A stretch of DNA of 64,000 nucleotides from CAIQQQ01 sp040399685. GTDB taxonomy: Bacteria; Pseudomonadota; Alphaproteobacteria; Acetobacterales; Acetobacteraceae. The notes under the pieces were generated by a model that saw only the letters and a list, made by a program, of their open reading frames with translations, did no database searches and was not told where the DNA came from. The stretch spans positions 62,001-126,000 of the forward strand of contig JBBART010000007.1 in assembly GCA_040399685.1 (NCBI GenBank), read 5' to 3'. Made by a program: the position numbers and the translations under genes. Of the stretch, positions 8,152 through 15,486 are shown piece by piece (positions within the stretch are counted from its first letter, which is position 1; every line of letters starts with the position of its first letter).

Positions 8152-8164
8152 ACGCATAGCTTCG

Positions 8165-8338
8165 TCAGAGGATGGCTTGTCCCGCCATCAACGCCAGCAG
8201 GATGAACACCAGGAACACGACGATAGCGATGAAGAACAGCACCCGCGCGATGGAAGCCGTCGCGGCGGAGATTCCGGTGAAACCGAAAAGCCCGGCCACC
8301 AGCGAAACAACGAGGAAAAACAGCGCCCAGCGCAACAT
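8165..8338 (-). CDS. DUF1328 (YtjA-like) small inner-membrane protein
   Basis: A 57-residue protein with two transmembrane helices (about residues 3-22 and 31-53) joined by a short Gly/Ala loop (GFTGISAATASIA). The length and the opening MLRWALFFLVVSLVAGLFGF match the DUF1328/YtjA family of stress-associated membrane peptides, whose biochemical role is unknown. The start at 8338 follows GAAGGGGCG. It is divergent from nepR2-ecfG. A GGAAC box at 8412-8408 points toward it, but the -10 element is poor. Confidence 0.88.
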   Translation of the reverse strand: MLRWALFFLVVSLVAGLFGFTGISAATASIARVLFFIAIVVFLVFILLALMAGQAIL

Positions 8339-8387
8339 TTTAGACGCCCCTTCGCGAAAAGTTACGACGGCATGTCGATGCCAATCC

Positions 8388-8412
8388 AATCATCGCCCAG
8401 GTCAAAAGTTCC
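8388..8412 (-). promoter_or_regulatory. weak candidate EcfG-type promoter for the DUF1328 gene
   Basis: Minus strand: GGAACTTTT begins at 8412, 17-nt spacer, then ATT in place of GTT (8390-8388). The -35 box is perfect and mirrors the plus-strand GGAACTTTT at 8439, but the -10 mismatch lowers confidence. Confidence 0.35.
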
Positions 8413-8438
8413 AATTCGATTATGATGCCGATAAAGAT

Positions 8439-8463
8439 GGAACTTTTGACGCAATGCCGCGTT
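8439..8463 (+). promoter_or_regulatory. EcfG-type promoter for nepR2-ecfG
   Basis: GGAAC (8439-8443), 17-nt spacer ending in C, GTT (8461-8463). Exact GGAAC-N16-cGTT match, 86 nt before the nepR2 start, consistent with autoregulation of the sigma factor operon. Confidence 0.8.
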
Positions 8464-8549
8464 TGTCATTCTGCTATGCTGCTGATCGGGCTGGGATGTC
8501 GCGGGCGGCTGCGCCGACACAGGGTCTCGTCAGGAGATAGGAGATTTGA

Positions 8550-8771
8550 ATGAATGAAAATGAAACCATCCCATCCGATCCGGTGGAAGGCGTGCCGGAT
8601 ATGATTAAGTCAGAGCCAAATATTGAGCCTGTCGTGCTTGACCCAGTTATCCAGGCACATATTGGCCGTGAATTGCGGGCCCTGTTCGACAAAATCCTTG
8701 ATGAGCCCGTGCCAGATCGGTTCACCGAGTTGTTGCTTCGGCTTGAAAACAAGAAAATGGACCCTGCATGA
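8550..8771 (+). CDS. NepR-family anti-sigma factor (second copy), coupled to ecfG
   Basis: A 73-residue acidic protein. The NepR domain is at about residues 32-68 (PVIQAHIGRELRALFDKIL, then VPDRFTELLLRLE). The N-terminal 30 residues look disordered. A good ribosome site (AGGAGATTTGA) precedes ATG 8550. The stop overlaps the ecfG start (ATGA), so anti-sigma and sigma factor are translationally coupled, which keeps their ratio near one. It is clearly divergent from the nepR copy at 4399, so it is not a recent duplicate. Which NepR PhyR prefers cannot be read from sequence. Confidence 0.87.
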   Translation: MNENETIPSDPVEGVPDMIKSEPNIEPVVLDPVIQAHIGRELRALFDKILDEPVPDRFTELLLRLENKKMDPA

Positions 8772-9343
8772 GCGACATACCCGATCCAAAGGTCGAGTTG
8801 ATTGCAGCCATCCCGCGCTTGCGCGCGTTCGCATTCTCTCTCTGCCGCAACGGAGACCGAGCGGACGATCTGGTGCAGCAAACCTTGGTCAAAGCCTGGG
8901 CGAACATGAAATCGTTCGAGCCTGGCTCGAACATCGCAGCATGGCTCTATACTATCCTGCGCAATGAATTCTACAGCGAATTCCGCAAGTTACGCCATGA
9001 AGTCGCCGACACTGACGGCATGTTTGCAGCGCGCCTCGCGTCGTATCCGACGCAGGATTCGCATATGGACTTCCAGGATTTCCGCACCGCGCTGTTCAAA
9101 CTGGCGGACGATCACCGTGAAGCCCTCATGCTGATCGGCGCGTCGGGATTGTCGTATGAGGAAGCTGCGAAACTCTGCGGCTGCGCTGTGGGCACGATGA
9201 AAAGCCGGGTGCACCGCGCCAGGGCGAAGCTTGCCGAATTGCTGACCATCGGGAACGCCGACCAGATCGGCCCAGACAAAAAATGGCAGGCGGCAGTGGA
9301 AATGACGAGCGCGCCAGCACGCGCTGCTTTGAGTGACAGCTGA
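8768..9343 (+). CDS. ecfG: EcfG, sigma factor of the general stress response
   Basis: A 191-residue ECF sigma factor. Region 2 covers about residues 12-78 (RADDLVQQTLVKAWANMKSF and the -10-binding helix NIAAWLYTILRNEFYSEFRK). Region 4 covers about 105-160 with helix-turn-helix LSYEEAAKLCGCAVGTMKSRVHRA. The coupling to nepR and the surrounding PhyR module identify it as the ECF15/EcfG group. It should recognise the GGAAC-N16/17-cGTT sites listed here, including its own promoter. The C-terminus carries about 30 residues beyond region 4. Confidence 0.94.
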   Translation: MSDIPDPKVELIAAIPRLRAFAFSLCRNGDRADDLVQQTLVKAWANMKSFEPGSNIAAWLYTILRNEFYSEFRKLRHEVADTDGMFAARLASYPTQDSHMDFQDFRTALFKLADDHREALMLIGASGLSYEEAAKLCGCAVGTMKSRVHRARAKLAELLTIGNADQIGPDKKWQAAVEMTSAPARAALSDS

Positions 9344-9389
9344 TCGACGTGCAGGCAGATGTGACGACAACGCCGCGTAAGCACGGGCC

Positions 9390-10370
9390 TTAAAGCGCAG
9401 CGTAGGTAAAAGTGGTGGTGCTGATGGCATAAGCCGAAACGCAACATTGCTCACGAGACCTGGTCAGGTCCACATCGTCGACAACAACGCCCATGACAAA
9501 CCGCCCCTTCGGGTTTCGTTGAAATGCACGCTGCAGCATAAACAGCATCAGATACCAAGCAGCGCCATGATTGACATGGCGCGATCCCGCCTCAAGGAAA
9601 TAGGTGTTCGCACCGAACTCAATGCATGAAAGCATGGCAAACGCTTTTCGGTCAGACCTAACTGTGGCGATGACAGCGTGTCGTCGCCACAGTAAACATC
9701 GAACTATGGCACGCATCCATTCGTGAGCGAAACTGAAAGACAGGCGCTTACGGCGAAACATGAGGGCGCGTAGTATTGTTAAATACTGCACCCTCTTGGT
9801 GGTCTGCATGCCAAAATCAAGTGTCACACCAATGTTTGGTATATTTTTTGCTAGCGAATTGGCGTTTCTCCGGGCGTTTTTGCTCAAATCACGATAATAC
9901 TTATCCCAACTGCACCACCGCTCGAACTCCACAACCTGCATAACGTATGGCTGGACGCGATCGATCGCGACACCGTCAATCGTTTGAAGAAGACTGTCTC
10001 GTCGGGATTCCACATCCCATTTCGAGCCGTATTCGTAGTGACCGGGCCCAATCGCATGGAGCACAGCGGCCATGCTCATCTTCCATTTATCACGGCTCTC
10101 AGGCAACAAATGCAGCCCGCCGACGAAGTGTTTCACACGCCCGCACAGAACTGCGCATTGGCCGAATTTTACGCATTTTCCGCCGGACGGATCAAACAAC
10201 TCGAAAATTAAAACCGTGCCTTTCAGTCGCAAAAAACGTAAATGGCCGAGTGCGCCGTGATGCGAAGCATCGCAGCGACTGGCAAAACCGTCCCATTCTT
10301 CTGTTGACACGACAGACCAGCGCAACGGCCGCACCGTGACCTGCCGGGCATGGTCCCGCATGTGCGTCAT
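9390..10370 (-). CDS. GNAT/FemAB-like (BioF2-type) acyltransferase
   Basis: A 326-residue cytoplasmic protein. The stretch YRDLSKNARRNANSLAKN at mid-protein resembles the acceptor-side motif of FemAB/BioF2-like GNAT transferases, and the C-terminal part (AWYLMLFMLQRAFQ) fits the second GNAT subdomain. Such enzymes transfer acyl or aminoacyl groups to amines. Start at 10370 is chosen for its GGAG site and because it falls 16 nt after the upstream gene; a longer frame to 10445 would overlap it. Base composition is low (about 45% GC at 9781-9840) compared with about 65% elsewhere. Third gene of a three-gene operon. Confidence 0.62.
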   Translation of the reverse strand: MTHMRDHARQVTVRPLRWSVVSTEEWDGFASRCDASHHGALGHLRFLRLKGTVLIFELFDPSGGKCVKFGQCAVLCGRVKHFVGGLHLLPESRDKWKMSMAAVLHAIGPGHYEYGSKWDVESRRDSLLQTIDGVAIDRVQPYVMQVVEFERWCSWDKYYRDLSKNARRNANSLAKNIPNIGVTLDFGMQTTKRVQYLTILRALMFRRKRLSFSFAHEWMRAIVRCLLWRRHAVIATVRSDRKAFAMLSCIEFGANTYFLEAGSRHVNHGAAWYLMLFMLQRAFQRNPKGRFVMGVVVDDVDLTRSREQCCVSAYAISTTTFTYAAL

Positions 10371-10386
10371 TCTCAACTCTCCATGA

Positions 10387-11502
10387 TCAAAGCTGAATTC
10401 GCGAAAAATCAAATCGTGGAAATCGCAGCCGCATGTTTTCAGCAATCAGCGGAAGTGGATCCTGCAATATTTCGGAAATTGTATGAAGCAGCGCATCTCT
10501 TTGCCAGCTTCCTTTCACAACTTGACCTACCCCGCTCCAGGACTTTAGCCCGGCAAGTGGCATAAACCTCCCATGCGTCAGCGATTGCGGTTGCGGCGGC
10601 ACAATGTCTGCGCGGCCCAAGGGCAAACCAGCCCGGACGAAATCCAATCCGCAGAGGCGAGACGCCTGAATCCGCACAAAAAAACGTGGATTGCATTCGA
10701 TCAGGCTGACCGCCCCCGTGGCAATGTTCACACGGGCATCGAAGTTGATGACGCCAGAAAAACGGAGGCTGGAGACGATTTTTTCCGCTGCACGAAGAAG
10801 GAGCGGAAGTGGGGTGAATTCGACACCCCCTCCGCTTGGGAGCACAAAAGTTGTCCAACACTTAAACTGCCCGTCCACCGCCAGCCCGCCAAAACCACCA
10901 TCCTCTCCTGCGACATATTCCTGGACGACCAAATCTTCAAAGACATAAGCGGAATTACAGATCACGTCCGAATGAAGCTGCTGCACTGTGTCAACGACCG
11001 CAACGCCCGCACTGCTCCATTGCTCCACTGGTTTGACGACGATTGAATATCCGATCGACGTTGCGATCTGTTCAGGATCAATATCGGCTTTTCTCGTGTA
11101 GTGTAGCGTCCTGGGAACCTCAACGCCGAGGCCTTGGCAGATTTTATGAAAACTCCACTTGTTGTCCAATATGCGCAATGTATCTGCTGAGGAGACTGGA
11201 AAAACTGGACATACGAGCCGTTTAGAAATATTTGACAATACAACAGAGCTTGTAACGTCGCATGCGAGCACACAATCCACCCCTTCCGATTGCGCCAAAT
11301 TGTTGATTTCACCAGCCACGCGGTCCAGATTTTCCGACGCGAGGTCATCGCTCTCCAAAATAACGCGATCACAGATCCGAGACAGGCCAATATGTCTTGC
11401 CTGCGCCTCACAGACGAGTGCGACACGCGCGCCCAAGTGGCGGAGTGCCGGAAGGACCAAGCGTGCCAAAACCGGATTGCAGCAGATCACAACAACGCGC
11501 AT
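10387..11502 (-). CDS. ATP-grasp ligase (carboxylate-amine ligase type)
   Basis: A 371-residue ATP-grasp enzyme, expected to join a carboxylate (as acyl phosphate) to an amine. The N-terminal Rossmann-like part (MRVVVICCNPVLARLVL) is followed by DNKWSFHKICQGLGVEVP, the ATP-lysine strand YSIVVKPVEQWSSAGV, and the metal-binding FDARVN...LIECNPRFF. This is the layout of carbamoyl-phosphate-synthase-like ATP-grasp proteins in secondary metabolism. The start at 11502 is supported by TTGGAGCC upstream and avoids a 100-bp overlap. It lies between a flavin monooxygenase and an acyltransferase gene, with low GC like both. Confidence 0.8.
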   Translation of the reverse strand: MRVVVICCNPVLARLVLPALRHLGARVALVCEAQARHIGLSRICDRVILESDDLASENLDRVAGEINNLAQSEGVDCVLACDVTSSVVLSNISKRLVCPVFPVSSADTLRILDNKWSFHKICQGLGVEVPRTLHYTRKADIDPEQIATSIGYSIVVKPVEQWSSAGVAVVDTVQQLHSDVICNSAYVFEDLVVQEYVAGEDGGFGGLAVDGQFKCWTTFVLPSGGGVEFTPLPLLLRAAEKIVSSLRFSGVINFDARVNIATGAVSLIECNPRFFVRIQASRLCGLDFVRAGLPLGRADIVPPQPQSLTHGRFMPLAGLKSWSGVGQVVKGSWQRDALLHTISEILQDPLPLIAENMRLRFPRFDFSRIQL

Positions 11503-11558
11503 GTCTGGCTCCAATATTGCTATGAGTTCGGTTGGCGCACAGGAACAGCGCTTGGACG

Positions 11559-12818
11559 TCAGCCTGTCGACGCAAACTTGCAGTCGGGGACAGCAAGATG
11601 TCGGGAATCCGGATTTGGCTTTCGCGGCGTGACCCGGTGCAAATGGTTGGCAATGCACGGCGCCGCAAACCGGGTACCGGCGACAAAGCGCAGCAAGGGG
11701 CCGAAGCTGAACGCAGCGGACGCACCGGCAAAATACAGTCCTCTGACAGAGGATTCAAAGTTACGGGACAACTCCGGCACGCGGCCGCCCAACAACAACT
11801 GCGCGCGGAGTTCGTCGCTCAGCAGGCAAAGACGCCGGATGTCGACCTGAAAGCCCGTTGCGGCAATCACATGGTCAGCCCTCACGACGTGCTCTGCTCC
11901 GCCGCCCGCCGCAACCTTGAGAACCACACATTCATCACGAATTTCAGAAGCGTACACCGAATGGTCAAGCAGGATCGGAAGGCGCCCAACAACACGATCC
12001 TTGACATCAAACCCACCGGCCTGACCAAGCGCGCGCCGTGCAATGACATGGCGTGCAGTCTTCGGCAAATAGCGAAACAAGCTGGGCGCCGCCATGTAGG
12101 CATAGTGATGCAGGCCAAAGCCAATGCATGTCTGGGGGCGGAGGAGGCGCCGCCACCAGGTGCGGCGCACGGACTTGGACAGCCAAATCAACCGCTTCCG
12201 CCGCGCGATCAGGCAAACCTGCGCTCCCTGTTCGTTGAGCAGAGCCGCCAGATCCAGCGCAGAGGCGCCGCCACCGACCACCACCACTCTGCGCCCCTGG
12301 AATCGGCTCAGATCACTGTGATCGCTGCTATGAGAGACATACCCGGCAGGCAGTTGAGCAAGGCTGTCCGGTATGCGTTTATAATAGGAAAGGCCAATGG
12401 CCATCACCACGCGGTCGGCCCTCACGGTGACACCGTCCGCGAGGTGTATGGTAAAACCATCATCCACCATGGCGATTTTGTCGACTGTCCGGCCGTCGAT
12501 GTCTGGAACCAGACGTTGCTGAAATGCAAGGCCGTAGTCCACGAACGTTTGTCTTGAGACGGGCTGGCCAATGTCTGCGTAATCGAGAGCATGTTCGGTG
12601 CAGAATCGCTTCAGCGTGTAATCCGCATCGCTCGACAGATCTGAGGCGAATCCCTCGGATTTGAGGGCCATCCCAGAAGGCATCTGCGCCTTCCAGGTGG
12701 ACATAGGCTGCCCAAAGATGCGGAAAAATATCCCACGACCGCTCAGATGCGCGCCAACCGATAGGCCATATGGCCCAGCGCCAATGATCGCCACGGGCAC
12801 CCAATCTGATTTGGACAT
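11559..12818 (-). CDS. FAD/NAD(P)H-dependent monooxygenase-like oxidoreductase
   Basis: A 419-residue flavoprotein with an FAD Rossmann motif at the N-terminus (AIIGAGPYGLS, residues 10-20) and a second nucleotide motif near residue 175 (VVVVGGGASALD). AHVIAATGF-type strand VIAATGFQVD precedes the C-terminal third. This two-dinucleotide plan fits flavin monooxygenases and the SidA/IucD/PvdA amine N-hydroxylase group. It opens the low-GC operon, 56 bp before the ATP-grasp gene. An N-hydroxylase followed by an acyltransferase and a ligase would suit hydroxamate-type chemistry, but this is inference. Confidence 0.78.
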   Translation of the reverse strand: MSKSDWVPVAIIGAGPYGLSVGAHLSGRGIFFRIFGQPMSTWKAQMPSGMALKSEGFASDLSSDADYTLKRFCTEHALDYADIGQPVSRQTFVDYGLAFQQRLVPDIDGRTVDKIAMVDDGFTIHLADGVTVRADRVVMAIGLSYYKRIPDSLAQLPAGYVSHSSDHSDLSRFQGRRVVVVGGGASALDLAALLNEQGAQVCLIARRKRLIWLSKSVRRTWWRRLLRPQTCIGFGLHHYAYMAAPSLFRYLPKTARHVIARRALGQAGGFDVKDRVVGRLPILLDHSVYASEIRDECVVLKVAAGGGAEHVVRADHVIAATGFQVDIRRLCLLSDELRAQLLLGGRVPELSRNFESSVRGLYFAGASAAFSFGPLLRFVAGTRFAAPCIANHLHRVTPRKPNPDSRHLAVPDCKFASTG

Positions 12819-13149
12819 AGTTTACACCCCCAAATTCATCGACTCTCCGCACATTACAATTGCACGCCGGCCGCGCTCAAACAAAATTCAAAACTACTAC
12901 CTTTTTATATATTTTCTGAACAAAAATGTGTTCAACCCTCGTTATAATGAATTCATTTTAGTATAAATCTTGGAAATTTTACCATTTAATACTCCGGCCG
13001 TTCTGTTGTAACCGCTGCAAGAAGCATCATCCCGAGGGCGTTCACGCACATGCAGAGAACCGGACAAGCTGCGTCGCACGCCCCTATCACGGACATGACC
13101 GCAGCGGTCACCTTCGATGATTGAAGCCTCTCAACGGCCCCGGCCAGCG
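12819..13149. other. AT-rich intergenic region with palindromes
   Basis: No gene is supported here. It holds the candidate promoter at 12906-12935, the palindrome AATGAATTCATT (12946-12957) just upstream of it, and GACCGC-A-GCGGTC (13097-13109). The regulator gene ends at 13150 on the same strand. The low GC continues that of the operon and marks a likely transfer boundary. Confidence 0.6.
12906..12935 (-). promoter_or_regulatory. candidate sigma70-like promoter of the low-GC operon
   Basis: Minus strand: TTGAAC (12935-12930), 18-nt spacer, TATATA (12911-12906), about 88 nt before the ATG at 12818. The surrounding 12901-12960 is only 23% GC. An inverted repeat TGAACA-N6-TGTTCA (12917-12934) occupies the -35/spacer region and could be an operator. 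Confidence 0.45.
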
Positions 13150-13974
13150 CTATGGAACGACACGCTGAGTTGGCTCATCCTCTCTCTTGCCGTCGGCTGG
13201 GATCTTTCCGGGATTATACGAAATCCACACCACGCTCGCCGGCTCATCGCCGGGATTGTCGAACATGCTTTGAACACTGCCGGGAAATCTGAAACTGTCG
13301 CCGGCATCCAGGAGATGCGGTTCGTCGGTCAACCAAAGCCGCAGCCGCCCGCGCAGCACATAGCCAGCTTTCTCGCCCTTATGCGCAATACCACTGCCAG
13401 ACCCTGACGAACCGCCCGGCTGCAGAGTAATTTCATAGATCTCCAGCTGGCCGGGATGCTGAGGGGAGAGCAACTCCTTCAACACACCGCTGGATGACAG
13501 CCGCAGCAGCTTGCGTTCCGCTTTCCTGACAATAAAAGGGCTCGGCTCAGCTTCCGGAGCATGGTCGAAGAAATAGGAAATTGGCACTTCCAGAGCAAGG
13601 CTCAACAGGCGCAACGTGCGCACCGAAGGGGTGGCCAGGCCGCGCTCCAGTTGACTGATCATTCCCGTCGACAGTTTGGTGCGTTGACCAAGCTCCTGGA
13701 TCGACAGGCCAGCACGCTGGCGCAGTGAGCGGACGCAGCTTCCCAGGCGACGATCGCTTTCGCGCTCATCCGTGCCCAGCTCGTCTTTCGCCCGAACCTC
13801 AACGCTATCAGCAATTTTCTTCAATTCCGGCTCCCTGTCGCCCAGTTGCCCGGCTGCGAATACCCACCGATTCACGAGCCGGCTCAGGGTCGTGTTCCTA
13901 TCGGGCACCTCCACCGGCGGCCGGTCATATCCGTTGCCAGAAACTTCATCGTTTCTGTTGACAGCAACATACAA
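13150..13974 (-). CDS. XRE-family regulator with C-terminal cupin domain (PuuR-like)
   Basis: DNA-binding regulator with a helix-turn-helix at about residues 78-135 (LRQRAGLSIQELGQRTKLSTGMISQLERG) and a cupin sensor domain at about 185-262 (HKGEKAGYVLRGRLRLWL, DSFRFPGSVQSMF). This plan is shared with PuuR and other amine/amino-acid sensing repressors. The frame extends about 70 residues before the HTH from a TTG at 13974; family members usually begin close to the HTH, so the true start is uncertain. Divergent from an amine oxidase plus Pot-like transporter operon, which it probably controls. Confidence 0.85.
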   Translation of the reverse strand: MYVAVNRNDEVSGNGYDRPPVEVPDRNTTLSRLVNRWVFAAGQLGDREPELKKIADSVEVRAKDELGTDERESDRRLGSCVRSLRQRAGLSIQELGQRTKLSTGMISQLERGLATPSVRTLRLLSLALEVPISYFFDHAPEAEPSPFIVRKAERKLLRLSSSGVLKELLSPQHPGQLEIYEITLQPGGSSGSGSGIAHKGEKAGYVLRGRLRLWLTDEPHLLDAGDSFRFPGSVQSMFDNPGDEPASVVWISYNPGKIPADGKREDEPTQRVVP

Positions 13975-14075
13975 TGAGAGTGACGCTAGGAGGAAGAAAT
14001 TTGATGTGACTGAAAATTTGTTGAGACGGCTTTATGGATTTTTGGGGGCTGAATGGACGACATGTCGCCTGATCC

Positions 14076-15434
14076 GTGCGCGCCAAAGCAAAATTTTGGG
14101 CAACGCGCCACGTGACTGATGCCATCTTCGCCCCTGGCTTCGTCGAGCGCCCGTTCTGGTGGGATGCCGCACCTCCAACCCTGCGCGCGCCAGAGATTGC
14201 GCAGCACGCGGACGTGGTGGTCATCGGCGGCGGCATCGCCGGCCTGTCCACCGCCCTCGAACTCGCCCGAAACGGCCTCAAGCCCGTGGTGCTGGACCGG
14301 GAGGCGATCGGCTGGGGCGCTTCGTCACGCAATGGCGGCGCCCTGGCGGGGGCCGCGGGGCTTGGCCGCGCCAACCCCAAGCTGCAACAGCAGGTGGACG
14401 CATCGATCCTGACCGCCATGGTCGATGAAGCCGAGAAATCATTCGACGACTTCGAGCAACTGATCGCGCGTGAAGGCCTCGCCTGCGACTATCGCCGCAC
14501 CGGCCGTTTCGTCGGCGCCCACTCGCCCAAGGCGCTGGAGGGCTTGCGCGTTCGGGCGGACATGATCAACGCCGAGGGCTTGGAGCCGGCGCGCCTGCTG
14601 GCCAAGGCGGAAGTGGGCGAGGAGCTGGGCACAACCCGGTATGCCGGCGGCCTCGTGGTGCCGCGTGCGGGCGCATTGCATCCGGGCAAATATGTCCAGG
14701 AATTGGCGCGCGTTGCCGCAGCGGCCGGGGCATCGCTTCATGGCGGCGTCGACGTGCTTGGCTTCGAGCGCAGCGGCGCCGGCTTTCGGGTTCGCACCAG
14801 TGCCGGCGAAATCGCCGCCGATGCCTTGATGGTCGCCACCAACGGCTACACCGGCCCGATCACCCCCTGGCAGCGCCGCCGGCTCGTGCCCGTCGCAAGC
14901 TACATGATCGCCACTGAAATTCTGGGCGCTACGCGGGTGCAGCAATTGCTGCCCAAGCTGCGCGTCTATGGCGACACCAAGAAGGTGCTGTATTATTTCC
15001 GCCCGTCGCCGGATGGCGAGCGCATCCTGTTCGGCGGTCGCGCCAGCTTCATGGACGCCGATGTGCGACGTGCCGGCGCCAGGCTGCTGGACTTCCTGAC
15101 CCATCTGATTCCGGCCCTCGCCGGGACCCGCATCACCCATGCGTGGAAAGGCAACGTCGCCTTCGCCTTCGATTACCTGCCCCATGTCGGCCAGAACGAA
15201 GGCGTGCACTACGCCCTTGCCTGCAACGGAAGCGGCGTGGTGACCATGACGCATCTCGGGCGCGAGGCAGCGCGACAGATCATCGGCGGCGGCAACAAAG
15301 CCTCCGCCTTCTCGAAACTGCCGTTCCCCACCATGCCCGGCTACAACGGCCACCCATGGTTCATGCCGCTCGTCGGTGGCTTCTACCGGCTTCGGGACCG
15401 GCTGGATGGCTGGCGAGAGCCCGGCTGGCCATGA
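14076..15434 (+). CDS. FAD-dependent amine oxidoreductase (DAO family, PuuB-like)
   Basis: A 452-residue flavoenzyme. The FAD motif VVVIGGGIAGLSTALELARNG begins near residue 47, after an N-terminal WWDAAPP segment typical of gamma-glutamylputrescine oxidase-like proteins. WGASSRNGGALAGAAGLGR and the C-terminal LACNGSGVVTMTHLG close the FAD site. The enzyme should oxidise a secondary or primary amine that the following transporter imports; putrescine-like substrates are likely but unproven. Start given as GTG 14076; GTG 14112 is an equally plausible shorter start. First gene of a five-gene operon. Confidence 0.83.
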   Translation: MRAKAKFWATRHVTDAIFAPGFVERPFWWDAAPPTLRAPEIAQHADVVVIGGGIAGLSTALELARNGLKPVVLDREAIGWGASSRNGGALAGAAGLGRANPKLQQQVDASILTAMVDEAEKSFDDFEQLIAREGLACDYRRTGRFVGAHSPKALEGLRVRADMINAEGLEPARLLAKAEVGEELGTTRYAGGLVVPRAGALHPGKYVQELARVAAAAGASLHGGVDVLGFERSGAGFRVRTSAGEIAADALMVATNGYTGPITPWQRRRLVPVASYMIATEILGATRVQQLLPKLRVYGDTKKVLYYFRPSPDGERILFGGRASFMDADVRRAGARLLDFLTHLIPALAGTRITHAWKGNVAFAFDYLPHVGQNEGVHYALACNGSGVVTMTHLGREAARQIIGGGNKASAFSKLPFPTMPGYNGHPWFMPLVGGFYRLRDRLDGWREPGWP

Positions 15435-15486
15435 GCGCGCCGCATCTTTCGCCGTCCTTCGTTCGTCACATCGTGAGGAGTTCGCC

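Noticed and set aside
9447..11850. Several plus-strand frames opposite the low-GC operon
   Set aside because: The minus-strand genes have family motifs, ribosome sites and compatible spacing; the plus frames have none.
9343..13149. Genomic island bounded by integrase or tRNA attachment site
   Set aside because: Despite low GC I see no integrase, tRNA or flanking direct repeats.
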